A DNA stretch of 64,000 nt from Paenibacillus xylanivorans (lineage in GTDB: Bacteria > Bacillota > Bacilli > Paenibacillales > Paenibacillaceae), in NCBI RefSeq assembly GCF_001280595.1, contig NZ_LITU01000064.1:1-64000 (forward strand). Direction: 5' to 3'. Below, piece by piece: positions 29,257-37,538 of this stretch. Below the pieces are notes generated by a model. That model saw only the letters and a list, made by a program, of their open reading frames with translations, had not been told where the DNA came from and ran no database searches. Position 1 is the stretch's first letter; each line of letters opens with the position of its first letter. The position numbers and the translations under genes were made by a program.

Positions 29257-29757
29257 ATGGCTGAATTAAATGGGCTGATTCTGGAACAGCTGATATGGAT
29301 TATTGGCGGCATGGCAGTACTTATGGTGATTTTGCTTATTATAAGTATTGCTCAAGGCGCAAAGCTACGGAAGTTTAAACGGAAATATGAGGCCATGATG
29401 GCTGGCAGTGGAGTGGAGGATCTGGAGTCGCTGTTAATCAATCTGAAAATCCAGATGGACAGCATTGAGGATGAACACATGCTGCAAACGAATCAGTTAC
29501 AGGTTGTGATGCAGAAGCTGACCCGCATCCAGGGTAAAGTGGGTGTGAAAAGGTATAACGCCTACGGAGAAAATGGCAGTGATCTGAGTTTCTCAATGGC
29601 GATGGTAAACGATAGCCAGGACGGTATGGTACTTACCGGCATTTATAACCGTGATGGTTCCTATGTATATGCCAAACCTCTTAAAGGGGGAGAGTCCACG
29701 TATACACTTTCCCCTGAGGAAAAAGAAGCCATTACTCTGGCACAGCAAGCAGAGTAG
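29257..29757 (+). CDS. DUF4446 family membrane protein
   Basis: 166 residues from the ATG at 29257; a TTG three codons earlier is too close to GAGGGG. One membrane segment (about 10-33, WIIGGMAVLMVILLIISIA) is followed by a coiled-coil-like stretch and a small domain with VGVKRYNAYGENGSDLSFSMA, the core of DUF4446 proteins. Function is unknown. Its last 26 bases overlap, convergently, the end of yyaC, so both transcripts can be antisense to each other at their 3' ends. Confidence 0.8.
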   Translation: MAELNGLILEQLIWIIGGMAVLMVILLIISIAQGAKLRKFKRKYEAMMAGSGVEDLESLLINLKIQMDSIEDEHMLQTNQLQVVMQKLTRIQGKVGVKRYNAYGENGSDLSFSMAMVNDSQDGMVLTGIYNRDGSYVYAKPLKGGESTYTLSPEEKEAITLAQQAE

Positions 29758-30337
29758 AGCGTGTATGCCATTCACGAATGGCGGAGTAGAGACTGCTGGA
29801 TATAATTTCGGACATGCGCATGACGAGACTGAGACGTGTGTTCTGCAAAACAAAGTATTCCATAAAGCCGCCGACGTTAACGATACCTGTAAGATGGATA
29901 TCGCCGACCGGCGGTAATTCTTTATTTACACCCGCTCCCGGTTTGAGCGGTCCATTCACGACCTGGATACATCCAACACTCGAGGACTGTCCGAGGCAGG
30001 CATCAATACCAATCACATAAGGGTTGTGATGGGTGGTGTGTATTTTGTGAAGGGTGTCCTGCAGATTCATTGCATGTACGGGTTCATCCAATGTGCCATA
30101 GAGATGGAATAGAGGGCTGTCCCACTTAGCAAGTGACGAGCCGACGAGCGGGCCAAGGCAGTCTCCGGTAGAGCGATCTGTACCGATACAGACGACAACT
30201 ACATTCTGCAAAGAATGGGCTTTATAGAGATGGAACATTAAACGATGAATGATGGCAGAGTGAATGCCTGGATCTGTATGTGGGATTTTCAGGCTGGCCA
30301 TGTCTTGAGATGAGAAGGAATGCGAAATGGGATTCAT
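29732..30337 (-). CDS. yyaC: Spore protease-like protein YyaC (DUF1256)
   Basis: 201 residues from the ATG at 30337, preceded by AAGGATAG. The conserved core VVVCIGTDRSTGDCLGPLVG and YVIGIDACLGQSSSVGC match YyaC, which is distantly related to the germination protease GPR and present only in endospore formers. Activity is unproven. It runs against the neighbouring genes and the replication fork. Confidence 0.88.
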   Translation of the reverse strand: MNPISHSFSSQDMASLKIPHTDPGIHSAIIHRLMFHLYKAHSLQNVVVVCIGTDRSTGDCLGPLVGSSLAKWDSPLFHLYGTLDEPVHAMNLQDTLHKIHTTHHNPYVIGIDACLGQSSSVGCIQVVNGPLKPGAGVNKELPPVGDIHLTGIVNVGGFMEYFVLQNTRLSLVMRMSEIISSSLYSAIREWHTRSTLLAVPE

Positions 30338-30453
30338 AGGATCTATCCTTTCCCTTGGAATAGTAGTAACAGTATATGGAAGGATAGAACGTTTTATACT
30401 TCGTGAGGACAAGCTTTTTCAAAGGGATGAATGTATCGTGAAAGGAGCCGCAC

Positions 30454-30717
30454 ATGGACGAGTGGATAGATGATTGGATGCTGATTGCTTTTGATTCCAC
30501 CCAGCAGGCGCTGCGGGCAGAAATGCTGCTGGAGTTTGCCGAGATTGAGATCGACTTATTTCCTACCCCGAAAGAGATCACAGCGGGCTGTGCTCTATGT
30601 ATTCAGTTTCCAAAAGAAGATCTGGAAAGAGTAAAACAGATCATTCGTAACGAATTTGTGGAGATCCGTGGCCTCTATTTCAAAACCGCTGACAGCTATG
30701 ATAACATACCCATGTAG
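30454..30717 (+). CDS. DUF3343 protein (putative Se/S carrier-like)
   Basis: 87 residues. The pattern of a ferredoxin-like small domain (LIAFDSTQQALRAEMLLE, then TPKEITAGCALCIQF) fits DUF3343, named a putative sulfur/selenium carrier family because of its CxxC-like cysteines. Here the pair is GCALC. AAGGAG precedes the start ATG (spacing near seven). It ends 14 bases before the mscS gene, so they are probably cotranscribed. Its true function is unknown. Confidence 0.75.
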   Translation: MDEWIDDWMLIAFDSTQQALRAEMLLEFAEIEIDLFPTPKEITAGCALCIQFPKEDLERVKQIIRNEFVEIRGLYFKTADSYDNIPM

Positions 30718-30731
30718 AGGAGGTTTGATCT

Positions 30732-31667
30732 ATGTTGCCATTTAAGTTTGCTGAGGCCCCGGCTGATCCAGTGAATACTATAGAGGGAGCCATTCGCTGG
30801 ACAGATCGATTATGGAATAAAGTTGCCGATGCAGATATGTGGTTTAATATTCTGTTCAGTTCGATCCGCATCATTATTATTTTCATTATTACGCGTATTG
30901 TGATTAAGATTGTATCACGTATTATAGATCGCACGATGGCACGCAAGCAGGAAGGCAAGATTCGCGTCAATCCGCGGAGATTTATAACGGTGGGAGAGTT
31001 GATGAAAAATGCGACCTCCATAACATGTAATTTCATAATGATTCTGTTACTGTTATCTGAGATCAATGTGAAAGTGGGGCCTTTGCTAGCTAGTGCCGGT
31101 GTGCTTGGACTGGCTATTGGTTTTGGTGCCCAGGGATTGGTGAAAGATTTTATTACGGGTTTTTTCATTATATTAGAGGATCAATTTGCTGTCGGAGATG
31201 TCATTCAGACAGGAACATATAAAGGAACGGTTGAAGTCATAGGCCTTAGAACGACCAAGTTGGTAAGCTGGCAGGGTGAGGTGCATATCATACCCAATGG
31301 TTCGATTACAAGTGTAACCAACTTCTCTATGTCGAATTCCCTTGCAGTTGTGGACATTCCCATGAAGGGTGATCAGATCTTGGACGAGTCCGTACATTTG
31401 GTGAAACGAGCGTTGGTGGGGATTGAAGAGCGTGACCTCAACATTGTCAAAGTACCAGACGTGCTTGGCATCCAGTCGATGTCCACCTCGGAATATGTGG
31501 TACGCATTGTTGCTGAGTGCTTGCCGAACTCCAGAGCCTCTGTAGAGCGTCAAATTCAGGGTGATGTGAAGAAAACACTGGAGTATTATGAGATGAGTAA
31601 TCAGGCAGCATTAGAGCAAGCAGCAGCTCAGGAGAAGGATGAGGGGGATGGCATAGGTGGAGCGTAA
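30732..31667 (+). CDS. Small-conductance mechanosensitive channel, MscS family
   Basis: 311 residues. There are about three membrane segments between residues 35 and 135; the pore helix reads GVLGLAIGFGAQGLVKDFITGFFIILEDQFAVGD, quoted here in parts as the canonical Gly/Ala-packed TM3 followed by the beta-domain motif. The cytoplasmic vestibule follows. Such channels release solutes during hypo-osmotic shock. GGAGG precedes the ATG. Its end overlaps the DUF951 gene by 11 bases. Confidence 0.92.
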   Translation: MLPFKFAEAPADPVNTIEGAIRWTDRLWNKVADADMWFNILFSSIRIIIIFIITRIVIKIVSRIIDRTMARKQEGKIRVNPRRFITVGELMKNATSITCNFIMILLLLSEINVKVGPLLASAGVLGLAIGFGAQGLVKDFITGFFIILEDQFAVGDVIQTGTYKGTVEVIGLRTTKLVSWQGEVHIIPNGSITSVTNFSMSNSLAVVDIPMKGDQILDESVHLVKRALVGIEERDLNIVKVPDVLGIQSMSTSEYVVRIVAECLPNSRASVERQIQGDVKKTLEYYEMSNQAALEQAAAQEKDEGDGIGGA

Positions 31668-31866
31668 AATTTTTCAGCTTGGGGACATTGTGCAGATGAA
31701 GAAGCAGCATCCATGTGGCAGCAATGAGATGGAGATTATCCGAATGGGCATGGATATTCGCATCAAATGTGTAGGGTGTAAACACAGCGTACTAATTCCC
31801 AGAGCGAAATTCGAGAAAAACATGAAAAAGGTACTTCGTTCAACAGAGGATTTATCTGAATCCTAA
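31657..31866 (+). CDS. DUF951 protein (YyzM-like)
   Basis: 69 residues beginning MERKIFQLGDIVQMKKQHPCGSNE (shortened: the FxxGDxVxMKKxHPCG motif) and containing a later CVGCKHSV; together CxxC and the single Cys suggest a small zinc- or SH3-like fold typical of DUF951. Function is unknown. The GTG start is inside the mscS 3' end, with GAGGGGGAT upstream, so translation is coupled. Confidence 0.85.
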   Translation: MERKIFQLGDIVQMKKQHPCGSNEMEIIRMGMDIRIKCVGCKHSVLIPRAKFEKNMKKVLRSTEDLSES

Positions 31867-31937
31867 TGAAATAACAGGGCAATTTTTACTTGTTCTCTTG
31901 CCTATAACACCGTTTACATGTAGGTGTGGCTTGGGTA

Positions 31938-31966
31938 TTGCGTTCTGTAAATGATCATGCTATAAT
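31938..31966 (+). promoter_or_regulatory. Promoter of the tRNA-Ser gene
   Basis: TTGCGT (31938-31943), a 17-base spacer, and TATAAT (31961-31966), 12 bases before the tRNA. Confidence 0.75.
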
Positions 31967-31978
31967 CATTATTGCTGC

Positions 31979-32069
31979 GGAAAGGTACCCAAGAGGCCCA
32001 AGGGGGCTGACTCGAAATCAGTTAGGCGTGTCACAGCGTGCGTGGGTTCGAATCCCACCCTTTCCGCCA
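31979..32069 (+). tRNA. tRNA-Ser (anticodon CGA)
   Basis: The acceptor stem GGAAAGG pairs with CCTTTCC (32059-32065), followed by discriminator G and an encoded CCA (32067-32069). The anticodon stem-loop CTGA-CTCGAAA-TCAG gives anticodon CGA at 32013-32015 (reads UCG). The long variable arm is typical of serine tRNA and the T loop TTCGAAT is intact. Confidence 0.96.
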
Positions 32070-32140
32070 CTAATAAATCTTGCTTAATTAATGAAATTGT
32101 AATTTATAAATTACTCAACGTGGTTGAGTCCTATATATGT

Positions 32141-32171
32141 AAAAAGACCTTCCAGGGTGGAAGGTCTTTTT
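32141..32171 (+). terminator. tRNA-Ser terminator
   Basis: AAAGACCTTCC / GGAAGGTCTTT with a 5-base loop, then T residues. A small stem ACTCAAC/GTTGAGT (32113-32129) lies in the trailer. Confidence 0.9.
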
Positions 32172-32217
32172 ATTATCAATTTTGAGTTATCTGATCATTT
32201 AGTAATTAAGAAAAACA

Positions 32218-32237
32218 AAGAGCCCCTAAGGGCTCTT
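32218..32237 (-). terminator. Terminator of the yjzC-like gene
   Basis: AAGAGCCC / GGGCTCTT perfect 8-bp stem with a 4-base loop; on the minus strand it is followed by a T-rich stretch. The 260 bases between it and the gene hold nothing I recognise. Confidence 0.75.
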
Positions 32238-32498
32238 CATTCGGCGATGCATTCGGTTTGTTAGGAAACAATCGGTCGTAACAATCAGAAAGCAGGCGTA
32301 TTGCGATTAACAATACTTGTGCTTCAGACAAAGGCCTTACACACAACCATCGTGCTTCTTAAATTACGTGATGAATCTCCAACATTGAATGTTCGGCTTC
32401 GTTGTCCAACGGAACCACACCTCTCTCGTGCATCGCCTGATTGTATTATGTGCATTAGTTCGTTTTATATACAGCAGCCTGAAAAAAATTCTTTACGA

Positions 32499-32693
32499 TT
32501 AGTGGACACGGGCCTTGGTAAGCTTCTTCCACTTACGATTCTGGTTGCTTGTTTCAGGGAAAGCTTCACCCTTTTGCAGGGTTACACGTTTCGGATTGTT
32601 AATCTCCGTATGAAAGCTCTTCTCACCAACCTCGGTGTATTCACCATCGTTTGGAGCTTTGTCTCCTGGTTCAAACTCGGTTCTTTCACCCAT
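32499..32693 (-). CDS. YjzC-like small protein
   Basis: 64 residues. It has the YjzC-family pattern: FEPGDKAPNDGEYTEVGE, a central NPKRVTLQKGEAFPETSN, then NRKWKKL. The protein is short, charged and of unknown function; homologues are common in Bacillales. The ATG is preceded by AGGAGG at eight bases. It runs against the replication fork, with its own terminator at 32218-32237. Confidence 0.85.
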   Translation of the reverse strand: MGERTEFEPGDKAPNDGEYTEVGEKSFHTEINNPKRVTLQKGEAFPETSNQNRKWKKLTKARVH

Positions 32694-32789
32694 GATAAAA
32701 CCTCCTTGGCATAATGGATTTCAATGTTGCTTCTGTAGTGTGCTCCATTGGAGCTATGATCATGTGTAATAAGAAGAGGGAACGTTTGC

Positions 32790-32818
32790 TTGCATTGAGA
32801 CATCATTTTTGTTATATT
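32790..32818 (+). promoter_or_regulatory. Promoter of the rpsF-ssb-rpsR operon
   Basis: TTGCAT (32790-32795), a 17-base spacer, and TATATT (32813-32818). The leader has a hairpin CTCAA/TTGAG. It may be an S6:S18-binding autoregulatory leader as known in Bacillales, but I could not align its conserved bulge. Confidence 0.6.
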
Positions 32819-32894
32819 AATATAGTTCGAGTTTGTGCTCGTTCCTTGCTCTCAACCTAGATTGAGGGCCAGAGTCCATAAGGAGGTGAAAATT

Positions 32895-33188
32895 ATGCGC
32901 AAATATGAAGTGATGTACATTATTCGTCCTGACATTGAGCAAGAAGTTGTTCAAGCTACAGTCGATAAATTCCAAGGCATCATCTCCAACGGCGGTGGTG
33001 AAGTTACAGCTCACGACGTTATGGGTAAACGCCGTCTTGCGTATGAGATCAAGAAATTCCGTGATGGTTTTTATGTTCTGGTACATTTCACTGCTGAACC
33101 AGCAGTTGTAACTGAACTTGAGCGTCTCATGAAGATTTCTGACGAAGTTATTCGTTATCTCATTACCAACGACGTTAAGTCTGCTTAA
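32895..33188 (+). CDS. rpsF: 30S ribosomal protein S6
   Basis: 97 residues from the ATG at 32895, which follows AGGAGGTG; the longer open frame lacks a signal. MRKYEVMYIIRPDIEQ and the later DGFYVLVHF match S6. It binds S18 on the platform of the small subunit. First gene of the conserved rpsF-ssb-rpsR operon. Confidence 0.97.
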   Translation: MRKYEVMYIIRPDIEQEVVQATVDKFQGIISNGGGEVTAHDVMGKRRLAYEIKKFRDGFYVLVHFTAEPAVVTELERLMKISDEVIRYLITNDVKSA

Positions 33189-33236
33189 GACAACTCGTGA
33201 TTAACGCACCAATACGCTCTGAAGGAGGGGATTACA

Positions 33237-33722
33237 TTGTTGAACCGTGTCATTCTGATCGGCCGGTTAACCCGGGATCCTGAGTTGCGTTATACTCCAG
33301 CAGGAGTAGCAGTTACGCAATTTACTTTGGCAGTGGACAGACCGTTTACAAGCCAAGGGGGAGAAAAGGAAGCGGATTTCATTCCGGTCGTAACCTGGAG
33401 ACAGCTTGCCGAGACCTGTGCAAACTACTTGCGCAAAGGACGCCTGGCTGCAGTCGAAGGACGCATTCAAGTACGGAACTACGAGAATAACGAAGGAAAA
33501 CGTGTATACGTGACCGAAGTCATTGCCGATAATGTTCGTTTCTTGGAGTCAGCTAACCGTGATAATAGCGGTGGCGGCGGTGGGCAACCAATGCGTGAAG
33601 AGCCTTCTTATGGAGGCGGCGGACGCGCGAACACTAACAATAATTCGCGTAGCAACAATCAGGATCCTTTTTCCGATGACGGAAAACCGATTGATATATC
33701 GGATGATGATTTGCCATTTTAA
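33237..33722 (+). CDS. ssb: Single-stranded DNA-binding protein
   Basis: 161 residues. The OB fold covers about 1-105 ([21 protein letters not shown] onward, written in part). A Gly/Asn-rich linker leads to the acidic tip DISDDDLPF, which recruits repair proteins. The start is TTG with AGGAGGGG upstream. It lies between rpsF and rpsR as in other Bacillales. Confidence 0.97.
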   Translation: MLNRVILIGRLTRDPELRYTPAGVAVTQFTLAVDRPFTSQGGEKEADFIPVVTWRQLAETCANYLRKGRLAAVEGRIQVRNYENNEGKRVYVTEVIADNVRFLESANRDNSGGGGGQPMREEPSYGGGGRANTNNNSRSNNQDPFSDDGKPIDISDDDLPF

Positions 33723-33778
33723 CATGAGCTGATACTCTTAGGAGATATGGGTTACATGATAGGAAAGGACTGAAAAGC

Positions 33779-34051
33779 ATGGGCTTCAAGCAAAGAGAAG
33801 GCGGAGACAACGATAAAAGACCGGCACGTCGTGGCGGCCGTAATAAACGTCGTAAAGTGTGCTTCTTCACAGCTAACAAAATTACTCACATCGATTATAA
33901 AGATACGGACTTGCTTCGTAAATTTATCAGCGAACGTGGAAAAATTTTGCCACGCCGTGTAACAGGTACTAGCGCTAAATATCAACGCATGCTGACGATT
34001 GCCATCAAACGCTCCCGTCAAATCGCATTACTGCCATACACAACTGAGTAG
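33779..34051 (+). CDS. rpsR: 30S ribosomal protein S18
   Basis: 90 residues. After a basic, Gly/Arg-rich N-terminus, the core [20 protein letters not shown] and [15 protein letters not shown] identify S18. The second residue of the CFF motif is a Cys conserved in zinc-lacking types. The ATG has AGGAAAGGA upstream. Last gene in the operon. Confidence 0.97.
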   Translation: MGFKQREGGDNDKRPARRGGRNKRRKVCFFTANKITHIDYKDTDLLRKFISERGKILPRRVTGTSAKYQRMLTIAIKRSRQIALLPYTTE

Positions 34052-34072
34052 TCTTACTCAGCTTGGATACAA

Positions 34073-34102
34073 AGCAGTCGGCTTATAGCCGGCTGCTTTT
34101 TT
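34073..34102 (+). terminator. Terminator of the rpsF-ssb-rpsR operon
   Basis: 11-bp stem with one wobble (34073-34083, 34087-34097) and a TATA-type loop, followed by six T residues. Confidence 0.92.
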
Positions 34103-34271
34103 GCATTTAATAATATATTAAAAAGATATCTCTCCTGGTCATTGGATTTAGTAAGGAGCTACCACGATAGAAGCAATTAAAGCGTAAATGATTTATAATA
34201 GAGTCTAATATATTGCTGATATCAGGTAGCGTGAGTATGAACGAATATAGATTCCACCATCAGGAGAGAGC

Positions 34272-34865
34272 ATGAATACACCCAAACGTAAAGTAAAACA
34301 GAGACGCAAGAGTAGTCTACGATTTTGGATCGTAGCTACGTTGTTACTTTCCATTATATATGTGTGGTTGCAGCAAAAAGGAGACACCTATGATATATGG
34401 CCACACACCAACGTACAAGAATTGGTGCCGATTACAGGACTTCACCCAATAGTAGCGGAAAGTGAGAAGTTGTTGGTTCGAAAGGCGGCTAGACGAGGCA
34501 TTGAAGTCGTGATAACACATGGTTTTCGCAGCAATGAGGAACAGAATGCACTGTTTAATCAAGGACGCTCGATCGCTGGTAATATTGTGACCAATGCCCA
34601 GGGGGGAGAGTCCTATCACAACTATGGTTTGGCCATTGATTTTGCATTGCGGACTCCTGAAGGAGATGTGGTGTGGGATATGGAACGTGATGATAACGGC
34701 AATGGAAAGGCGGATTGGATGGAAGTGGTAGAGCTTGCCAAAGAACTAGGGTTTACATGGGGTGGAGACTGGGCTAACTTCCCGGATTACCCTCACTTGC
34801 AGATGGACTTTGGGTTAAGCATCAACGATTTGAAGCGTGGTAAAAGACCTCCAGAAACGCAGTGA
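34272..34865 (+). CDS. M15-family peptidoglycan peptidase (D-Ala-D-Ala carboxypeptidase / CwlK type)
   Basis: 197 residues. A basic N-terminus and one membrane segment (about 18-34) anchor it outside the cell. Zinc-site motifs are present: SYHNYGLAIDF (the SxHxxGxAxD motif) and YPHLQMDFG (the second His). This places it in M15 with VanY and CwlK-type enzymes, which cleave D-Ala-D-Ala or L-Ala-D-Glu bonds; the exact specificity is not clear. Two short calcium-like Asp/Asn stretches (DDNGNGKADW) lie in a loop. GGAG precedes the ATG. Single-gene unit with its own terminator. Confidence 0.88.
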   Translation: MNTPKRKVKQRRKSSLRFWIVATLLLSIIYVWLQQKGDTYDIWPHTNVQELVPITGLHPIVAESEKLLVRKAARRGIEVVITHGFRSNEEQNALFNQGRSIAGNIVTNAQGGESYHNYGLAIDFALRTPEGDVVWDMERDDNGNGKADWMEVVELAKELGFTWGGDWANFPDYPHLQMDFGLSINDLKRGKRPPETQ

Positions 34866-34903
34866 AACGTTATTATATATTCATCTATATGTATAAATAT
34901 TAG

Positions 34904-34931
34904 AAAAGCCTTGCATTTTGCAGGGCTTTTT
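34904..34931 (+). terminator. Terminator of the M15 peptidase gene
   Basis: 11-bp stem with one mismatch (34904-34914, 34920-34930) and a T tail. Confidence 0.85.
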
Positions 34932-35595
34932 GCTTGCTTTTGTAAAATAAATGATAAAAGATGACAATTTGTTCTTTACATAAGCGAATAAATGAAACTA
35001 TACTATAATAACTAGAAATTTATCTCCAATCCTTTAGTAATATCTAAATTATACCCCTAACCGTACAAATTTTGGTTAGAAATCAATTTTACTTCCAAAC
35101 GAAATATTTCCTCTACAATTCCCTCATACCTAACATAATAGTTTGTTATATCTACAATTCTAATATTTAACTACACACATCGTGTAATGCTAATGTCATA
35201 TATTTAGATATTCTATTTTTCTAAAGTTCGAACTCTACCATTCAAAGGAGCCAGTTGGCTCTAGAATTCCTTGACGTATTCCCTTTAAAGTATAACTAAT
35301 ACCCAAAACTGTAGTATAAAAAACATTTATACCATAAATCTCAAAATAAGCATTGACGTCATCTAAATTTACACGTATGATTACATTAATTATTTTGATT
35401 TATTATCCCGCTAGGAATTATCAGCATTAATTGACCAACGGTCTAAATAGCAGTATGAAAAATGGATTCTCCTAATGATTTGGTATTTTGTATACACTTT
35501 CGTTCGATATCTTCAAGAACATGGAAATATACAGTGGATGCATTCTTCTTCACATGAATACAGTCTGCAGAAATTATGGGGTTAGGGTGATTGAT
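34932..35595. other. AT-rich leader region of the oligopeptide operon
   Basis: About 660 bases, markedly richer in A and T than the flanking genes. No open frame has support. A promoter pair lies at 35353-35381. Confidence 0.5.
35353..35381 (+). promoter_or_regulatory. Predicted promoter of the opp operon
   Basis: TTGACG (35353-35358), a 17-base spacer and TATGAT (35376-35381). The leader to the first gene is about 210 bases. Confidence 0.55.
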
Positions 35596-36594
35596 TTGAA
35601 TACAGAGCTATTAGAAGTCAGAAATCTAACTACATCATTCAGAATTGAAGATGATTATTATGCAGCAGTGGATCACGTTAACCTAACGGTTAAAAAGAAT
35701 GAAGTATTGGCTATTGTGGGCGAGTCGGGCTCAGGAAAAAGTGCCTTTGCCTTTTCAATTATGGGACTGCATAACAAAGCCAAAATTGATGGTGAGATTT
35801 TGTACAAAGGGCAGAATATAGCGAATATATCTCCCAACAAATTAAACAAACTCCGCGGTAAAGAAATGGGGATGATCTTTCAGGACCCACTTTCCGCATT
35901 AAATCCTCTGATGGTGATCGGTGAACAGATCGAAGAGATTCTGACACTGCATCAATCCAAGCTATCTTCGAAAGAAAAGAAAGATAAAGTAATTGATTTA
36001 CTCAACCAAGTAGGGATTCCGCGTCCCGAACAATTATACAAGCAATATCCTCACGAACTATCGGGTGGTATGAGACAGAGAGTTGTTATCGCGATTGCGA
36101 TTGCCAATAAACCTGAATTACTGATTGCCGATGAACCAACGACGGCACTTGACGTTACAATCCAACTACAAATTCTGGAGCTTATCCGCGAATTGAAGAA
36201 CGAGATTAACGCAGGAATCATCCTGATCACGCATGATCTGGGAGTCGTTGCCGAGATGGCTGATCGCGTGGCAGTTATGTATGCAGGTGAAATTGTTGAG
36301 ATTGCAGATATCTATACTCTAATGACGGATGCCAAGCATCCATATACACGGTCTCTACTAAACTCTATTCCTACCATTTCTGAAGAAAAATCGAAGCTTC
36401 ATGTCATTCAAGGCATTGTTCCTTCACTGAAAAATCTTCCTCGCCAAGGGTGCCGATTCAAGGCTCGAATTCCATGGATAAGTGATTCGGCTCATGAAGA
36501 AAACCCACAGATGCATGAAATTGCACCAGGTCACTTTGTACGGTGTACCTGTTATCAGCACTTTCATTTCCCTGATCAAGCTGAGGAGGAATAA
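35596..36594 (+). CDS. Oligopeptide ABC transporter ATP-binding protein (OppD/AppD type)
   Basis: 332 residues from a TTG preceded by AGGGTGA; earlier in-frame codons have no ribosome site. Walker A is GESGSGKS, the signature LSGGMRQRV, Walker B LLIADEPT. The C-terminal tail aligns with the OppD domain that usually holds four cysteines (GCxFxxRCPxxxxxC...C). Here the first and last are kept, but RCP reads RIP and the third Cys is absent, so an iron-sulfur or metal cluster there is unlikely. It pairs with the next gene to power the OppB-OppC pore. Confidence 0.93.
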   Translation: MNTELLEVRNLTTSFRIEDDYYAAVDHVNLTVKKNEVLAIVGESGSGKSAFAFSIMGLHNKAKIDGEILYKGQNIANISPNKLNKLRGKEMGMIFQDPLSALNPLMVIGEQIEEILTLHQSKLSSKEKKDKVIDLLNQVGIPRPEQLYKQYPHELSGGMRQRVVIAIAIANKPELLIADEPTTALDVTIQLQILELIRELKNEINAGIILITHDLGVVAEMADRVAVMYAGEIVEIADIYTLMTDAKHPYTRSLLNSIPTISEEKSKLHVIQGIVPSLKNLPRQGCRFKARIPWISDSAHEENPQMHEIAPGHFVRCTCYQHFHFPDQAEEE

Positions 36595-36598
36595 CATA

Positions 36599-37531
36599 AT
36601 GGCATTACTCGAAGTAGAAGGACTAAAAATTCACTTTCCGATTCGCGGAGGGTTGATCAAGCGTGAAATTGGTAACATCAAAGCGGTCGATGATGTGAGC
36701 TTCTCCATTGAGCAGGGGCAAACGTACGGTCTTGTAGGTGAGTCAGGCTCAGGCAAAACGACTACGGGTAGAGCCATTATTGGTCTGAACCATGTAACGG
36801 CCGGGAAAATTCTTTTCAACGGAAAAGACTTGGCTTCGGAGCGGCGTAAAGACCGCCAACTTCAGCGGGATGTACAGATGATCTTCCAAGATCCGTACTC
36901 TTCGTTGAATCCCAAGAAACGGGTTATCGACATTATTGCTGAACCATTCCGCAATTATGAACGACTGACGGCTACGGAAGAGAAACGCCAGGTTCGAGAT
37001 CTTCTGGAGAAGGTCGGATTGAGTCCCGAATCGATCTATAAGTATCCTCATGAGTTTTCCGGGGGCCAGCGGCAACGGATTGGCATCGCACGTGCGATTG
37101 CATTGAAGCCGAAGCTGATCATCGCAGATGAGCCAGTATCCGCACTCGATGTATCCGTACAAGCTCAGGTGCTCAACTTCATGCAGGAAATACAAAAAGA
37201 GTTGAATCTGACTTATCTGTTTATCAGTCACGATCTCGGCATTATTCGCCATATGTGTGATCAGATCGGAATTATGTATAAAGGCCGATATGTGGAGCAA
37301 GGCACAACGGATGATATTTTTGAGAATCCACAACATATCTATACCAAGCGTTTACTTGCAGCCATTCCGGATATGGACCCAACCAAACGTGAAGAAATGG
37401 TAGCCTTCCGTCAGCAGGTCAAATCCGAGTATGAACATTCATACCGAAATTTCTTTGATGAGGAAGGGCTGGCTTACTCGCTCCAATCCATTTCCAATAC
37501 TCACCGAGTAGCTCTACCTCAGAAAGGTTGA
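36599..37531 (+). CDS. Oligopeptide ABC transporter ATP-binding protein (OppF/AppF type)
   Basis: 310 residues from an ATG with GAGGAGGAAT upstream, four bases after the previous stop. Walker A GESGSGKT, signature FSGGQRQRI, Walker B LIIADEPVSALD. The end is Lys/Gln/Glu-rich and lacks the GCxFxxRC motif common in OppF. Partner of the previous gene. Confidence 0.94.
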   Translation: MALLEVEGLKIHFPIRGGLIKREIGNIKAVDDVSFSIEQGQTYGLVGESGSGKTTTGRAIIGLNHVTAGKILFNGKDLASERRKDRQLQRDVQMIFQDPYSSLNPKKRVIDIIAEPFRNYERLTATEEKRQVRDLLEKVGLSPESIYKYPHEFSGGQRQRIGIARAIALKPKLIIADEPVSALDVSVQAQVLNFMQEIQKELNLTYLFISHDLGIIRHMCDQIGIMYKGRYVEQGTTDDIFENPQHIYTKRLLAAIPDMDPTKREEMVAFRQQVKSEYEHSYRNFFDEEGLAYSLQSISNTHRVALPQKG

Positions 37532-37538
37532 AGACCAT

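Noticed and set aside
29593..29853. Minus-strand frame over the end of the DUF4446 gene
   Set aside because: Overlaps two better-supported genes in another frame.
32819..32894. rpsF leader as a defined S6:S18 RNA
   Set aside because: A hairpin exists, but the diagnostic bulge could not be aligned by eye; noted only with the promoter.
35488..35595. N-terminal extension of the OppD-type gene
   Set aside because: No ribosome site before its ATGs, and the extra residues do not fit the family; TTG at 35596 chosen.
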